From positions 1 through 7,733 of the forward strand of contig CAYZJD010000221.1 in NCBI GenBank assembly GCA_964478455.1: a stretch of DNA of 7,733 nt. Direction: 5' to 3'. Made by a program: the position numbers and the translations under genes. The notes beneath the pieces were generated by a model. The model was not told the origin of the DNA and searched no databases. It worked only from the letters and a program-made list of their open reading frames with translations. Of the stretch, positions 6,201-7,733 are shown one piece after another (the first letter of the stretch is position 1; every line of letters begins with the position of its first letter). The DNA comes from CAYZJD01 sp964478455. GTDB lineage: Bacteria; Acidobacteriota; Terriglobia; Bryobacterales; Bryobacteraceae.

Positions 6201-6924
6201 GCGCTCCGGAGCCAGTCCCCAATGAAGCTGAGGGATTGGCTACCAGGGCTCGGAATTCATCGACAGACTCCGCCGGCAGAGGCGGGACCCAAAAACCCGC
6301 GTTCACGTCGGAGACGTCGCCGCCGTCGATCGAGTAGGAGTTCTGGTCGTGCTGCGCTCCGGTCGTAGAGCCGTAGGGTTGGACTCCGGGCTGGTAGTAA
6401 AACAGCTCCGAAGTATCGCGCGAGAAATTCGGAAGCCGGCGGATGATCTCGCCGCTGATCGTCGAACCGATACTCGCATCCCCTGTTTGAAGCATCGGCG
6501 CGGAGGCTGCCACTTCCACCACCGTCGTCACCGCGCCAAGCGAAAGACGGAAATCCTGGACGAGAGGCGTAGCGACGTCAACTTTCAAGTTAGTGGATTG
6601 GCCCGCCGCAAATCCGGCCGCCTCAACCTGAATGCGATAAGTGCCTGCCGGCGCCGGTGGAAACAGATACTGGCCCGCCTCGTTGGTGCGCGTTTCCCGC
6701 TGGAAGCCTCCGTCCATTTGCTCCAGCGTGACCTTCGCTCCGGCCACCGGCAATCCCTTCGGGTCCGACACCCAGCCGCTCACTACGCTCACGCCGGCAA
6801 TCTGCGCCGGCAAGCCGCTGGCGGCCAACGCGAGCAGCATCAATAGCCGTAGGGTAAGCCTCCCGGCTTGCCCCAGTCTCGCACCCAGAATTATTCTTCG
6901 ACGATCTCCCAGCCTTCCCCACAC
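3253..6924 (-). CDS. Oar-like TonB-dependent outer-membrane receptor with carboxypeptidase regulatory-like domain
   Basis: A 1223-residue outer-membrane protein. A leader precedes a hydrophobic core (LRLLMLLALAASGLPA, about 25-40), with probable signal-peptidase cleavage near 40. A carboxypeptidase-regulatory-like (Ig-type) domain follows at about 47-127 (VSGWVSDPKGLPVAGAKV, then AGTYRIQVEAAGF). The plug region, about 130-250, includes NSYSIDGGDVSDVN (195-208). The rest is a beta-barrel rich in aromatic and Gly residues, with family-style segments NYTFSKSLD and HVLSGLWLYELPFG. The C-terminus, QLGARLEW, ends in an aromatic residue as barrel proteins do. I found no cysteine, and no obvious TonB box. 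Start: GTG at 6924, with AGGAGGTG 4 nt upstream, overlapping the stop of the propeller gene 3 bp before. A Gly/Ser-rich loop near 1100-1120 is probably extracellular. Homologues in this phylum are usually annotated as TonB-dependent receptors; the ligand is unknown. Confidence 0.92.
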   Translation of the reverse strand: MWGRLGDRRRIILGARLGQAGRLTLRLLMLLALAASGLPAQIAGVSVVSGWVSDPKGLPVAGAKVTLEQMDGGFQRETRTNEAGQYLFPPAPAGTYRIQVEAAGFAAGQSTNLKVDVATPLVQDFRLSLGAVTTVVEVAASAPMLQTGDASIGSTISGEIIRRLPNFSRDTSELFYYQPGVQPYGSTTGAQHDQNSYSIDGGDVSDVNAGFWVPPLPAESVDEFRALVANPSASLGTGSGAQFYLQTKRGSNEFHGSTYWYLQNDALNANSWDRNRLGSGKDAYRKNLYGASAGGPLWKGRTYFYSHYQGSRLQTPVSFTRLVPSDTLRQGLLRFRDAGGEAHTVDPKEYDPRGLGANPSILEVLRKYPAGNDPTQGDGLNTAGLTFSVPRLTKDEFGLLRLDHDLNNKWRLEASGRLEEWEVHNPGAQMDLVARRALQQATNTPRYVTAAATGVLSPRLTARLQFSWVQNHITRAPGSDARIAPLDIASDLGANLLAELIGGVNPLRLGHSTNYFQPSGQLHWQKGAHQIQAGFSFRDLRRLSFNGYRPYAAVGAAQMVPVPARQRPAFLRPFDVRRYNVLYSTLLGIVDSVSETRVRNARLEPLPSGSRDITHPTARIWEYFLQDVWRVRPSLTITYGLTYGWQTPPTERDGLQLVPVYLDGGALIDPRKYLDSRQAAARTGEIYNPDIAFQPVRNLGRETTYGTNHGNLAPRISAAWSPSFERGLLGKIFGVRKGVLRGGYGLVYDRTNLTTSFDLPLEGIGFTESLTLSPRNSQGQPFRIGIDGPTPLPEMAPGTAPIVPLTNGSLYLTSSLDPHLRTPRNHEVTFGFQRELPGSVVVEAAYVGRMAQRLYSTINLNNFPYMFREPVSGQALAEAFDGLAAELRAGVAPDAVARQPWFENLLPGVGTQGIAAEQTGSIITGDIGSLGLYLNGLTAEPLMNQQAQMIMFRTSEGRSNYHGAILSVNKRFSHGLQLSANYTFSKSLDQRFGYGQYDYSLAPNSYDLDAGYGPSFSDHRHVLSGLWLYELPFGRSRRFLNHGGWMDKLAGGWYLSGIVRSYSGDSMGVYFSPQAFGGGEWAYAVGAVPLTKPRFDNDVHRTSGSGGVGSGADPAAGGTGLNRFADPEAMFKSFRPIRLAADGRGGSGVLRGYVSWNLDLGAGKMTHLSEKVQFGLTFEFMNVLNQMIFGEPSLDLNDPAQFGVLGWQMNSPRAIQLGARLEW

Positions 6925-6927
6925 GCT

Positions 6928-7733
6928 TCACCTCCTCGCGTTTTCGGTGGGCAGGAAATGCTCCAGCACCCACACTTCCGTCTTCGGCTCGCCCGCTTGG
7001 AAGGCAATGGTGCGCCCATCGGGATTCATCCGCAGGATCTTCATCCTCGGCCTGCCAAGCCCAATCTTCAGGGGTTCGCCTCCCTCCAACGGAATCTGCC
7101 AGATGGCCTGCTGCTCGGCCCCGAACAGGGCATAGATGTACTTCATGTCCAGGCTCCACGTGAACGCGCCGAAGGTGAACTGCTGGGGAGCCTTGATGCT
7201 GTACACGGCGCGAGCCTCGCCGCCCGCCGTCGGGACCACCATCAGCGAGCTCATGTCCGGACTCGGATAACTTCCCAGGTGGAATGCAAGGAGGCGCTCA
7301 TCGGGCGAAACAGCCAGGTTCTCCCTGCCCATCTTCGATCCCTTCGGCGGAACGAACAGGATGGTCCGCTCGCCGGTTTCCATGTTCAGCCGGAACAGTC
7401 CCCGTTCCCAGTCCCCGAAGCGGTTGTAGAACGTCTTTCCGTCGGAAGACCAGGCCCCTTCGAAATTCGTTTCCGCTTGTTCGGGAGTCAGCACGCGCTC
7501 CGCCCGTCCGCTCGCGGGATCGATCCTGTAATATCCCGGTCGCGACTCGGCATCGAAACCCCAGGACATCACCCACCGGCCCGAAGGATGCCACTGTGGA
7601 CGCCAGAAGTCCTTCAACTGTGGCGTCAATTCCCTGGCTTGGCGGGCGCTCTTCGAGTAGAAGACGAGCCCGTCACCGCGAACGCCCAGTCCTCTTTGCC
7701 ACAGGAGAAGCTGATCGCCATCCGGCGACCAGC
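6928..7733 (-). CDS. PD40/TolB-like beta-propeller protein, C-terminal part (5' end beyond the window)
   Basis: The frame stays open to the right edge, giving 267 residues, so the N-terminus is missing. An internal TTG at 7629 is not a convincing start, because propeller sequence continues upstream of it. Six PD40-type motifs recur at about residues 1 (WSPDG), 47 (WHPSG), 94 (WSSDG), 141 (VSPDE), 192 (WSLDM) and 235 (MNPDG), a spacing of 43-51 that marks successive blades. The C-terminus EVWVLEHFLP resembles, from memory, the ends of acidobacterial proteins in which PD40 propellers follow a winged-helix or Ser/Thr-kinase domain. That would make it a sensor or regulator, but the deciding domain is outside the window. 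The gene ends 3 bp before the receptor start and shares its Shine-Dalgarno, so the two form an operon. Periplasmic TolB-like proteins or peptidase-associated propellers are alternatives. Confidence 0.85.
   Translation of the reverse strand, partial: WSPDGDQLLLWQRGLGVRGDGLVFYSKSARQARELTPQLKDFWRPQWHPSGRWVMSWGFDAESRPGYYRIDPASGRAERVLTPEQAETNFEGAWSSDGKTFYNRFGDWERGLFRLNMETGERTILFVPPKGSKMGRENLAVSPDERLLAFHLGSYPSPDMSSLMVVPTAGGEARAVYSIKAPQQFTFGAFTWSLDMKYIYALFGAEQQAIWQIPLEGGEPLKIGLGRPRMKILRMNPDGRTIAFQAGEPKTEVWVLEHFLPTENARR
6929..6936 (-). promoter_or_regulatory. Strong Shine-Dalgarno of the receptor gene
   Basis: AGGAGGTG on the minus strand is nearly a full anti-Shine-Dalgarno match. It overlaps the TGA stop of the upstream propeller gene (6930-6928) and precedes the GTG start at 6924. 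It fixes that unusual start codon and indicates translational coupling between the two genes. Confidence 0.85.

Noticed and set aside
6928..7629. TTG at 7629 as the start of the propeller gene
   Set aside because: The frame continues upstream to the edge with a WSPDG blade motif, so the gene is truncated by the window rather than starting there.

Overview
The window is GC-rich, densely coding DNA, most likely from an Acidobacteriota chromosome (Solibacter/Bryobacter-like). The main reason is the very large Oar-type outer-membrane receptor: a carboxypeptidase-regulatory-like domain, then a TonB-receptor plug and barrel ending in an aromatic residue. A PD40/TolB-like propeller gene sits directly upstream of it, which fits the same group. 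The taxonomy is inferred from gene content and style, not from any marker gene.

Layout, left to right. (1) A Fur/PerR-family metalloregulator (+, ending at 520). A 15-bp 7-1-7 near-palindrome just upstream is a candidate autoregulatory operator. (2) A Gfo/Idh/MocA-type oxidoreductase (-, 517-1536) converges on it, and the two stop codons share bases. (3) A secreted nucleoside-hydrolase-family protein (+, 1567-2595) diverges from the oxidoreductase across only 30 bp. Its last codons are made of a short 9-bp-period dispersed-type repeat. (4) Two small membrane-protein genes (+, 2627-3043 and 3043-3228) are joined by a TGATG overlap. (5) A convergent two-gene operon on the minus strand fills the right half. 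The 3' part of a PD40/TolB-like propeller gene enters from the right edge, and 3 bp after its stop the 1223-residue Oar-like receptor starts at a GTG behind a near-perfect Shine-Dalgarno.

Function. The Fur-family protein probably senses metal or peroxide. Its inferred sensing site mixes a Fur-like Glu and a PerR-like Asp. The oxidoreductase and nucleoside hydrolase may belong to salvage or sugar catabolism, but only their adjacency suggests a link. The propeller-receptor pair is translationally coupled and is best read as an envelope-associated module for polymer or nutrient uptake; its substrate cannot be read from the sequence. I see no RNA genes, CRISPR array, transposase or phage gene. 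No gene-free stretch exceeds about 60 bp. I see no clear new system. The items most worth checking are the palindrome at the regulator's start, the nucleoside hydrolase's non-canonical active site and repeat-derived tail, and the propeller-receptor coupling.
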